A stretch of DNA of 64,000 nt from Larix kaempferi (lineage: Eukaryota > Streptophyta > Pinopsida > Pinales > Pinaceae), in NCBI GenBank assembly GCA_027924585.1, contig BSBM01000643.1:20838001-20902000 (forward strand), read 5' to 3'. This document shows, one piece after another, positions 54,730 to 64,000 of the stretch (positions within the stretch are counted from its first letter, which is position 1; each line of letters opens with the position of its first letter). The translations under genes were made by a program, and so were the position numbers. Below the pieces are notes generated by a model that saw only the letters and a list, made by a program, of their open reading frames with translations, was not told where the DNA came from and did not search any database.

Positions 54730-55953
54730 GTTATGCTTGCCGATTGTCTAATGTTGCGTTAATTCTGGGTACTTCTCTTGCCAATTCTCTTACAGTGGCT
54801 TTAGACTGTATGGAATGAATATGGTTGGTTGTCCGCTTCCTAAGGGGATAGTCTGAAGCATAATGAGGACCTTGACACTCAAAACATTTTATAGGTGGTT
54901 TCTGATCATTGGTTCTGGCAACATTGGGAACATTTCTAGGAGCTGTAGTTTTTTGCTGTTGATTATTTCTGGAACTGTTCCCTTGAAAATTTTGATTCTG
55001 AAAATTTTTCTTTTGGAAGCCAGAATTTCCACTAAACCTAAAATTTTATTTTTCTGCTCAAAGTTACTGGGTTTATGATTTCTCCAATTAGACGCTCCTT
55101 CTCTTTTCCTTTTCTGATCAAAACAAAAAGTTACTTTCCTCATGGCTTCTTCCAGCATTTTTTGTTTATTGTACTCGATCCTGTCCTTGATATTTAAGGG
55201 TAGGAAACTCAAATATCTTTGAACCTTCGGATTTTCTTCCGCTAGGTATGGCACATACCTTAGCAAATTTAAGAACGTGTTGTTCAGTTCTTTCATGTTC
55301 ATTGTTCCCAGTTTTAGATCATAGAATTCTTTGGATTTTTCTTCATAATACTGCTCAGATAAGAATTTATTTTTGAAGTATCCTTTAAAAGTACTCTGAC
55401 TCACCTCTCTGTCCTTTACGCCCTTTACTCTTTTGAGGTCTTGCCACCAAATATCTGCCTTCCTGGTTAGATTATAAATTGTCATTTTTGCCTTTAAGGA
55501 TTCTGAGTAATCATAGATCTGAAAATACTTTTTCATGCCGGACAGCCATGCCTCAGCTGTTTCTCCTTTCTCTGTTTCACCATTGAAGGTTGGGGGTTTG
55601 ATTTTTTTGAACTCCCTAGATATATGTTCGTACTGCTTATGGATTTTCCTCTTTGGCTTGTAACCTCCTTCACTGTTATCACTAGAGTAGTCACGTTTCT
55701 TTTTACGTGGGTGTTTGGCAGTTCCTGACGATGTTGATCTATTGTTTTCATCATCAATTTTTACTTGCTTATTCTTGCCCTCATAGGGTAAGTCTTCAGT
55801 TTTGGAAGTATGTTCAACTTCCCTGTCCTGTTCATCTGTTGGGAATTGATCGAACAGTACTTGCTTTAATTCCTCTTGTGTTCTCAGAATTCTCTCATTG
55901 TCCTGCTTGACCGATCTTATCTTTGCTTTCAATTCTTGAAAAGCACGTAACAA
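54730..55953 (-). pseudogene. gypsy copy B gag
   Basis: From the ATG at 55953 a 354-codon frame begins with a coiled-coil-like stretch (AFQELKAKIRSVKQDNERIL). It passes a charged linker with KHPRKKKRD and the capsid core: EFKKIKPPTFNGE, AEAWLSGMKKYFQIYD, ADIWWQDLKRV, FYDLKLGTMNMKEL and YLSFLPLNIKDRI. A frameshift near 55045 moves the nucleocapsid to another frame, where CFECQGPHYASDY is a zinc knuckle with its last Cys changed to Tyr. Confidence 0.88.
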
Positions 55954-56193
55954 TTCTGATGAATTGTTGTTCAGATTTTCATGGAATCCCCTTTCAAATT
56001 GTTACCCCAAACTATGGTTGTTTGGTGGAAATCTGTCCTCCATATGTTCAGCTGATTCTTCCATACCTGTAAATTAAAAACAATTTTCTGTATACAACAA
56101 AAATAATTTAAACTTGAGTTAGCGAAGGATTTCGCAGTCCTAAAACTTCTTTTGCGTGTTTCTTGGGCCTTTCTAGGCCTAGAGTTCAAACAT

Positions 56194-56207
56194 GAGCTCT
56201 GATACCA
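56194..56207 (-). other. Primer-binding site, tRNA-iMet
   Basis: On the minus strand TGGTATCAGAGCTC begins two bases after the LTR end GATGTTACA. Confidence 0.92.
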
Positions 56208-56209
56208 CA

Positions 56210-59200
56210 TGTAACATCCCGTTAATTTCATAAAAAATTAAAAAAATTTAAATCAACAATAAATGTTAATAATCGTAAGTGCAGAAATATTAAATGCTTG
56301 TAAATGCAACATTAAGTAACAAAGTCATTAATGCAGTAAACAATTAATTATTGTGACTTTTAACTAAAGACAATTTATTGAATGTGACACATCATACTAC
56401 TTTTCATATTCTTACGGCATTGTTCTTCTTTGTGTTATCTGTAATTCATGATATTTTATGATAGAGTTTTTAAATGACAAGGTTCTGACAATTTCTTTTG
56501 ATGATGATGAAAGGGTGCTCCTACGGGGTACCTTGGAGCTTACTTATCTACGTTTAGCTAAGGCATTTGAGTCCCGTTTCCGTGTGCAGAGCGCAGGTAA
56601 GAAAATTCTTCGTCATAAGCGATAAGAGTACATGTGTCTTTCAATTCATCGTCAAAGTATAATTAGAATGTTAAATACTTCCTTGTGGAACAAGTTCACT
56701 GGAGGTATGATTATCTTGGTTCTCAACTTTGTCTACATGTTGACTTTCTGAATTTCCAATGTTATCAAAATCACGCACTTAAATGCTTTTGCACGACTAT
56801 AATTATCATCTACAAAAATCATCCAAAAGGCTAGTATTTATGACACCCAACAGTTTACCATTATCCCAATGTCTTATTCACTAAATTACTTGTGAATATG
56901 ATACTGGTATTATGAATTATCATTATGGTTGTGCACCAACTTGACCTGGGCCTTGTCTAAGTTTCACACATATCAATTGTTCTAGTAATACATGGTTAAT
57001 GTATGAAGTATAAAACTATGCCCTATGCGCCCATTCATATATTATAGAGGAGAAAATATGAGCAATGAAAAGTAATTACCTCAGACTTGTTCTAATACTT
57101 GAAGGCTTAACTAATGTCACAATCTTATTGTAGTGCCTACTATTACCGTAACGTTCATCAATTGAGGTGTGACAATAGGGTTCCGAGTTACTAAGCATTC
57201 GCATAACATAAGGCATAAGAATACAAGTTGTTACGTTGGTTTATTAATCAAATATCTCTTCCATATATACGAATTGTAAACTATGAAAACTAATGCTGCA
57301 AAGTTTTGATCGTGACAGGGTGGTGATTGTTAATGCTTCCAACTATTGAATTTAAGGCTTAGCATACGTTGTACATTCGTGAAGTGAAGTGGAGGTCGAG
57401 TTGGTTGGTGTCACGTGATCGAACTTGTTTGTAGTATCACACTAAGCCAAGTTGTGCTATGCTCTGACTCTCGTACTGTTGACTGGGAAACTTGGTAGAA
57501 GTGACAATCAATGCAATATTGATTGCAATCGTGGTTCAAAAAATCGATGGGCTTCAATGAGAAACTATCCACCGTCGATCTCTACGAGATCTAAGGCTGA
57601 GGATGATACCTGATTCTCGCGTTGTAAATAGTGAAAGTTGGTTTTTATGGCATTCATTGTTACGTTTTTAGAGGGAGGTCGTAGAGCCGACATGCTGTTG
57701 CGATTTTAGGGTTTCAGAGTGGGTTATGAGGACTCCCTCCTTGATCTAGAACCCTGGACCTCTGAGTAATAATGTCAAAAGTTGCAGGTTCATTTTCTAG
57801 TGTCAAAGCACTACGTTTCAGCAATGGTGGTTGTAAGTGGTTTTTATCCTGCCAAGTATTGAGGTCCACGGTTCAACCTCCAAGTGTGATAAAGTTCTTA
57901 GTGTCTAGCTCGTCGTTGTCTGTCGAAGCCATCCAACTTTGTCGTTCTTACCGGTGTGATGTGCCAAAGTTCAGGGTTCCAAACCTAATGGTAAGTGTTC
58001 ACAAGTGAAGTTCTTTTTTTTTTACAGTGTTATTGTTTTTATAATACGTTTCTCCGTTTGTAACCCTTCGACACTGTATCCATGGCAGGTACCTACTTTG
58101 CAAGGGGTTGATAGCAGAAATTCTTTGGGATGGAGATGATGCATCTAACTCGGGTAAGTTTCGGTGGTTCTTGAAGCCTCGTAGGTGCCCTTTACATGGT
58201 TCAATGGTGACTCACAAAGTGCCAAGGGTTGGTCTAATCAGCCTTGTTTTGGTGATGGCTGACTATCAAGTTTTTTCTTTAGTTTCGCATTGGTGTAAAG
58301 TGCACAGAGGGTAACCCTCATCTGTTTGTTTTGTTGCTTGGCTCAGTAATGAATTTTGTTGTTTGCTAAGCGTAGATGCTTGTATAGCTGTTGCTACACG
58401 GTCATATTTTAATATGGTGGATTGATAGCGGGGTAACCCTGTGTACTGTGGCACCGTAATGTAAACTCTGTTATATATTTTTAAGGATGGCTACAAAGCC
58501 TGAGAGTTGAGGTTTTCTCTCACTCCTTATGCACAGAAGGCTCGTCGTGAATGACATGTTTCCCTTTTGATTGAAGTGCGGTTTGATGACTATTTGAACA
58601 ATTGTTGAGGTGGTGCCGAACCACGATGGTTATCTGTAGATGGCTTTCTTTTCCTGTACTTTGTCCTCGTTGTTTTTTTTTTTTAATTTGGGAATAGTGA
58701 ATAGATGAAGTTCGACTATCATGTGGCTTGGGAAGAGCTATACCACAGTGTTATATTGTGCTACGAAAAGAACCCTGTCTGTAGCTTTCATTTGCTATAT
58801 GTCTGTACATTGTTTTCGTGTTCAAGCTCTAAACTGGGCATCGAGTGGTTTCGAAATACTAGCTAGGGTTTGGGATAATAAATAATAATACCCTCGGCCT
58901 AGCGAAGTTACTTGATGTTTTAAATGTCTTGTTGTATTCTTAATACAAGGGATAGTAAATGAAAAGAATTGGACTGTTGTCTAGCGTTAGATGATAGGTC
59001 TGTTATGAAATAACTATCTGCATTTTGCCATGAGCGGCTTGCTAAGGAATTTATATACTATGAATCCGAATAGAGGCTTGGATTCTCGGTCCTGCGATAA
59101 CTTAGGGTTTTTATAATACTGTGCAGATGTTTTGTAAATGAAATCAGGATTGAAAGTTTAGAGAAGGAAATAATAAGTTTACATATGATAACTCGATGCA

Positions 59201-60414
59201 GAGAATAGATTTTGCAGACGCTAAAATTCTAGGCGATACCTTACTTGGAAACATTTAGGGGAAATAGATGTTTAATTGCATGATATTTCTATTTGAAAAA
59301 GATGCATTTGAAATGGAAATCATATAAATCTGGTGCAGAAGTCAATTCTTGCAGCCGCTATTATTCTTGAAAAATACAGTTACTATAAAGAAAACTGAAA
59401 TGTTTAATATTGATGTGTATTTGTTTACTATCTGCAATGAATATAGTTAAGAAAAATATATATATATATGGACTATGCAGAAACATACTATGTTTTCTTT
59501 CAGGTATTAGTTAAATGAATGCTATGCTGCTGTTGATGCTATATTGTAATGCTTACTATGTTTAAATAGAGGACAGAATCCTAACAATAATCACTACTGT
59601 AATCATTAATCCAATCAATGGCATTCTGCCCCATCTCTAATCTTTCTTAATTTGCTTCTCTATACTAGAGTACTATGCAGAAAACGGCATGGGGAAAAAT
59701 ATAGAGATGATTATCAAATCAAATGTTTCACACAGCTTTTTCATTCAGAACATAAAATAATTTCTTTTGCATGCCTGAGTTAATACTTCTATAATGCAGA
59801 ATCCTACATCTTTTAATGTAAAAACAAGGTTGACAGATATGAAGATAGAACCTGAACCAGTAGATAAGAGGACAATCACCCAAGAAGCCTGTTCCACCCA
59901 ACCTGCTCCTAAAAAAAATCAATATGCCTGTCTTAGGACCCCCGAGCCTGTTCACTGAACCACCAGGAGGAAGAAACGTAGAAGCTTAGGTCATCCACTT
60001 GCAGCAACAAGTAATTTTTCCAATCTTACAGACTCAACAGTCAAAGAGGCCTGCACCAGTGCCTCTGGTTTTCCTCTTCAGAAATAATTTGCAGACTTAC
60101 AGTTGCACTCTCACATAGCCTCCCTGATTCAAATCTCTCAGTCATCACCTGATGCACATGAGGAATATTTCTGAAGAAAATATTGTAAGAGCTGCCTGCT
60201 CAATTCAAATTGCCTTATATAGGCTGCCTAGACCTTTTCAGTGATTAACTGGTCATTAAATGAGTTGCCTGCTCACTCCTCCACCTGGAGAATAATGCCA
60301 TAATTTTAGGGGTATTTGTCCCATACCAAAAACTAGTGGTGGAGTGCAAATGCTGCCATCTGTCCCATGCCTTCTAGCAGCTTCCATTCCTCCTAGTGGG
60401 TCAGTGAACACTCT
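56210..60414. other. LTR of gypsy copy B, then unassigned sequence
   Basis: TGTAACATCCCG at 56210 is the 3' terminus, seen on the plus strand, of the minus-strand 5' LTR; its other end cannot be set because the 3' LTR is lost. The rest has only short open frames. It is less AT-rich around 57.4-58.7 kb. No repeat pair, RNA gene or domain was recognised. Confidence 0.5.
57772..58139 (+). other. Possible two-exon open frame, very uncertain
   Basis: The frame from the ATG at 57772 meets a GTAAGT at 57991 in phase 0. A pyrimidine-rich stretch and CAG at 58086-58088 could close a 98-base intron, after which the frame would run 16 more codons to TGA at 58137-58139. The predicted product of about 89 residues has no domain I know. 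Splice-like signals of this quality occur by chance. Confidence 0.12.
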
Positions 60415-60868
60415 TGTAACATCTTTCTTGAGTGTTTGTCTCCTATTTTAATTTATTAAATAATAATAATGAGTCATTACAGTCATTTTTGACCAAATTT
60501 GGTCATAATTACAAAACTTTGTAATTATAATTTAACATAAAGTATTTTTCAAAATAACTAATTATTCTCAAAATTTGGGTAGGTGACACTTGGAACAGCA
60601 TTATATCAAGATGAGTATTTTAATGTGTTTACTTCGGCAAATGTTTAATTTGATGGTTATTTTGATATGTTGGATGAGTAGGAAATGTGTGTGGATAATG
60701 TTTTATTCCGTTGTGCATGTTCAATTGATTTACATCTGCACACCTATGCATTTTACTGTAATGCCATATCCTTTATTCATTATGAATTTGGCTTAGTTGT
60801 TCTAAAAGCCCAGATTTTAGTGCCATGTTCCCTTCCTTGCATTGGATCGATTAGGTGGGTACGTGACA
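60415..60868 (+). repeat. 5' LTR of another retrotransposon
   Basis: TGTAACATC at 60415 and GTGACA at 60868 are near-inverted ends (TGTAAC against TGTCAC), and the right end is followed after two bases by a perfect iMet primer site. The partner LTR would lie outside the window. Confidence 0.65.
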
Positions 60869-60870
60869 GA

Positions 60871-60882
60871 TGGTATCAGAGC
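60871..60882 (+). other. Primer-binding site, tRNA-iMet
   Basis: TGGTATCAGAGC, perfect match. Confidence 0.9.
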
Positions 60883-61140
60883 TGTTGGTTGCAGCATTGG
60901 GCCTTCATGGGCTACCTATCACAGTTGCAGAGGTAAGTATTCCTCCTAATCAACACTAATCCTTAAGAAAATTTCAAATTTTCTAAGTGTTTTTGTTTGG
61001 TTGTGCCAATGCGTTTCGGCGAGTCTCGTGGAGTTGAGCCGATACGTTTTGGAGAAACTCGTTAAGTGGAGCCGACACGGTCGGGGAATTTTGCTGAGTT
61101 GGGCCAACAAAACTTGCGGCAATGCCTAGGGAAAGGAAGA

Positions 61141-61620
61141 AAAATTTCAAAATTTTTCTAAGTGTTTTCGACGGAAGAACTCGGCAAGTTCGTCCAAAAC
61201 GGCGGGAAAACTCGACGAGTTAGTCCGAAAAATTTCAAAATTTTTCTAAGTGTTTTCGGCGGAAGAACTCGGCAAGTTGGTCCGAAACAGCAGAAGAACT
61301 CGGCAAGTTGGTCCGAAATGGCAGGAGAACTCAACGAGTTGGTCCGGAAAATTTCAAAATTTTTCTAAGTGTTTTCAGCGGAAGAACTCGACAAGTTGGT
61401 CCGAAACGGCAGAAGAACTCGGCAAGTTGGTCTGAAACGGCGGGAGAACTCGACGAGTTGGTCCGAAAAATTTCAAAATTTTTCTAAGTGTTTTTGGCGG
61501 AAGAACTCGGCAAGTTGGTCTGAAATGGTGGAAGAACTCGGCAAGTTGGTCCGAAACGGCGGAAGAACTCGACAAGTTGGTCCAAAACGGCGGAAGAACT
61601 CAGCGAGTTGCTCCGCAACA
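61141..61620. repeat. Hierarchical tandem array of 31-bp subunits and 26-bp spacers
   Basis: The 26-base spacer AATTTCAAAATTTTTCTAAG... recurs so that the shared phrase starts at 61141, 61229, 61348 and 61467: distances 88, 119 and 119. These equal 26 plus two, three and three copies of a 31-base subunit (CGGCGGAAGAACTCGGCAAG...). The last block runs on with four or so subunits. Each subunit centres on a palindrome, AACTCG-N-CGAGTT or a decayed form. All plus frames are open through much of it. Degenerate subunits start before, from about 61010. Confidence 0.88.
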
Positions 61621-64000
61621 GGTCAGAAAAGACGGATGAGTCCGCCGACCGGCGAAACTCAATGAGTTGGACCGCAACAGGTCGAAGGAGAAACGATAAG
61701 TCCTCCGAAATAGGGAATTTCAGTTGTTTTCCAGGGAGATTTTTCAGGCAAGCCCCCTTGACCCCCGTCGTCCCTCGGAGACAGTGGTTGAAAGTGTGAA
61801 ATGCATTCTCTATGCTTGGGATGAGAAGCAGGATTTGCATAGAAGGTTGTGGAGGCCTTCTTATGAATAATTGGCTGTAATATGCATTGCGGAAGAGCAA
61901 TGGGAGTAGCAAGGCAATGTTGATAAGAGGAAAATTCTTCACCTTAAACTATTTCTTTTTATAGCATAAGAATTGCATATTTGAAAAATAGCAAGAATGA
62001 ATGTTATACACGTATGTGTGTATTAAATTGCTAATTTGTGAGAATATCATAGCTAATGATTGCTTGTGTGCATGGTAGAGAGCCCATGAGATTGGATCAA
62101 CTATGATGTGGAAGAGGAAACTCCATGCTGCAATGAGGAATTTAGAAAGGGAGAATTCCTTCACTCCTCTCTTGCTATTGTACTTATATTCCCTGAATTT
62201 TATATACTGGAAATTATGGCATAGGGATGTTAGAAATGCAAGAGAGTATCAGATTGAATGCATATGAATTAGTGGGCATGATTAAAGAGTCATTACATAA
62301 TGCATGTGAATTGCTTATGCATGAGCATGATATTTCATATGGGTAAAGGTAGCAAAGTTACACATGCAGTAGCCATTAATGGTATTATCTATGGTTGATG
62401 ACAATTAATATTGTTGATATTGGTTGTAGGAATCAGGCCATAGAAGCATGCCTGAAGATGCAAGAGATTAAAATAGATGAAATGAATATGCACTAGATGG
62501 CTTATTAATAAACATTGCACAGTGCATGTGAAAATGTTTGTGGATGTATATGATATTGCATATTGGAAAAATAGTGAGGCTTTACATATGCAATGAGCCA
62601 CTAAGATAATCATTGTGGATGCTAACAATTAGTTGGTTCGCATTGGTTGTAGGACCACAGACAACCAAAGCATGGCTAAATATGTACACGAGGAAGTTGC
62701 ATGTGACCCATAGCCTTATGAAGAAAGGTTGGTGGCAACAAATCCATGATCGTGAGGTAGGTGGAAGGATGGTGTGATCCTTTGCAGGAGACCAATTGAT
62801 CAGGTAACGTCAAAGATGTTGATGGGAGCCATGCAGGTAATGGTTTAATTATGATTGCCCAAGTACAAAAGGAGATTGGGTAAGAACCCCCTTGAACGAT
62901 ATTTTGTAATCGTAGAATGGTATGTAGGAAAGGTTGAATGCATTTATATGAATGCCATACTACCTTGGTATGGTGAGGTATGGGGTAGTAAGGGCGAGGA
63001 ACCCTTTACATATGACTATTTTAAATGCTAGAATGCATTCATATGAGATTATATCATGCCATTTGTGTATGTTGGTTGTGAGTAAAACGACCAAAGCAAG
63101 TGAAGACTTATGGTCCTGTCATGGTGGTGCATGCTATGTGGGGAAGTCATGGTTAGGCAATAATATGTTTGAATGCATAGTATTCATGAATTAATGCAAG
63201 GTTGCATTGAGGGGATGTGCATTAAAAATATTTTGTACAATCTCGTGGTTATACATTGAGTGGATGTACATTAAAAAGATTATGTGAGTATTGTAATGTG
63301 CATGCATAGGTATGGGTGCACATTTTGAGATGCATTATGTGAATGCATGGTTGTGGTGTATGTTTCATTACACTTAGATAATAGATGAAATGGTGAACTA
63401 TTTTTAATCTTGAGACCATTTCATGAGCTGTCGTGAATACAGGAGAATGATTGCATATAGAAGGTAGACATGTTGATGGGCTACCAAGAGTGCTTTGTTG
63501 AAAGGACAGAGTTGCATAAAATGATATGGCTATGAAGTAATGAGTATCTAAAACTTCATTTAAATTGCATAAATTATGTAAATGTGTCTTGCAATTTTAT
63601 TATGATAATGATGCATATATGTGATGCACCTGCAACAATTAATTAATAAGAATATGCGAAATAGCAGAAATGACAGAACTCAGAATCACTTTTATATTGA
63701 TCACAAGCCACTTCGAGGGGGCAACCTCCTATGAGCAACCTCAATACAAATAACTTCATGGTGCCTTCAATGACCTCAACACACACTTATATACTAAGTC
63801 TATGCCCAATATAATGGGTCAAAACCATGGGACATATAATACTATGGGACGACTTACAAAGCATATGCGTCCAATACTATGGGTCAATACTATGGGCTAA
63901 TATAAACTATGAATCAACAAATACTACGGGACGACTTACAAAGCATATGCGTCCAACAACAATATACTAACATAGTAAGGAGAAGGGTTGACACGGGTTC
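61621..64000 (+). other. Interior of the last LTR element, no pol seen
   Basis: From 61690 to the right edge no gag, protease, reverse transcriptase or integrase motif is found. Imperfect repeats of about 225 bp occur (GGTTGTAGGA...AAAGCATG near 62424 and 62649, weaker near 63077). TGCAT and ATGCA are frequent between 62.2 and 63.6 kb. The element is non-autonomous, decayed, or its coding part lies outside. Confidence 0.5.
63839..63956. repeat. 82-bp spaced direct repeat
   Basis: ATACTATGGGACGACTTACA at 63839 recurs at 63921 with one change, and the identity continues through GCATATGCGTCCAA. Confidence 0.9.

Larger units (their letters stand above)
52962..56230 (-). mobile_element. Ty3/gypsy retrotransposon copy B, truncated after RNase H
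   Basis: A minus-strand element of the same family as copy A. It starts with an LTR edge at 56210 and an iMet primer site, and runs through gag, protease, reverse transcriptase and RNase H before breaking off at about 52962. Integrase and 3' LTR are missing. At the break a 17-bp sequence GAATCT(G/A)AATGCTAGAC is present twice in tandem. Confidence 0.9.

Noticed and set aside
57541-58700. A host gene with introns
   Set aside because: Only one short frame with plausible splice sites was found, without a domain or further exons; kept only as a very low-confidence entry.
61628-61672. Hammerhead-ribozyme-like text (GATGAGTCC...GGCGAAAC with a following AACTC/GAGTT stem)
   Set aside because: The invariant CUGAUGA core reads CGGATGA, stem II is only about three weak pairs, and the words are variants of the neighbouring 31-bp repeat. 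Chance resemblance is more likely.

Overview
This window looks like transposon-filled intergenic DNA from a conifer nuclear genome. I found no intact host gene, no rRNA or tRNA gene, no CRISPR array and no bacterial-type signal. The sequence is AT-rich and made almost entirely of plant retroelements at different stages of decay. The strongest lineage clue is a Penelope-like element at 11.8-12.9 kb that keeps its GIY-YIG endonuclease. From memory of the literature, such EN(+) Penelope elements are known in plants only from conifers (named Dryads). The L1-type LINEs with a DUF4283-like ORF1, and the many degenerate Ty1/copia and Ty3/gypsy copies, fit this.

Layout. 0-4.2 kb: a non-autonomous tRNA-Asp-primed LTR element whose 5' LTR runs off the left edge. 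4.2-4.9 kb: an unclassified minus-strand coding remnant. 6.6-7.1 kb: a GC-richer patch of nested palindromes. 7.3-10.5 kb: the integrase-chromodomain end and 3' LTR of a minus-strand chromovirus. 11.1-11.6 kb: AT-rich tandem repeats. 11.8-12.9 kb: the Penelope-like element. 14.2-23.7 kb: a 3.0-kb non-autonomous LTR element split by a 6.5-kb copia element, with both target duplications visible. 26.0-29.1 kb: a 5'-truncated LINE. 29.5-31.4 kb: a complete 1.9-kb non-autonomous LTR element. 31.4-35 kb: direct and inverted duplications of LTR-like DNA. 37.2-46.6 kb: a Ty3/gypsy element (copy A) whose reverse transcriptase is split by a 6.2-kb LINE. 46.6-52.95 kb: an LTR-like repeat split by a complete 5.0-kb copia element. 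52.96-56.2 kb: a second copy of the gypsy family (copy B) in opposite orientation, ending after RNase H. 60.4-64 kb: an LTR, primer-binding site and repeat-rich leader of another element that runs off the right edge.

The genes do not form a host pathway. They are gag, protease, integrase, reverse transcriptase/RNase H and endonuclease modules of separate parasites, nearly all with nonsense codons and frameshifts. The main value of the window is its insertion history, which four target-site duplications and one rebuilt LTR end resolve to the base, and several structured tandem arrays inside element leaders and tails. The most striking array is a strictly 65-bp repeat in which every unit carries three short hairpins, one of them capped by a GAAA tetraloop in the element's sense strand.
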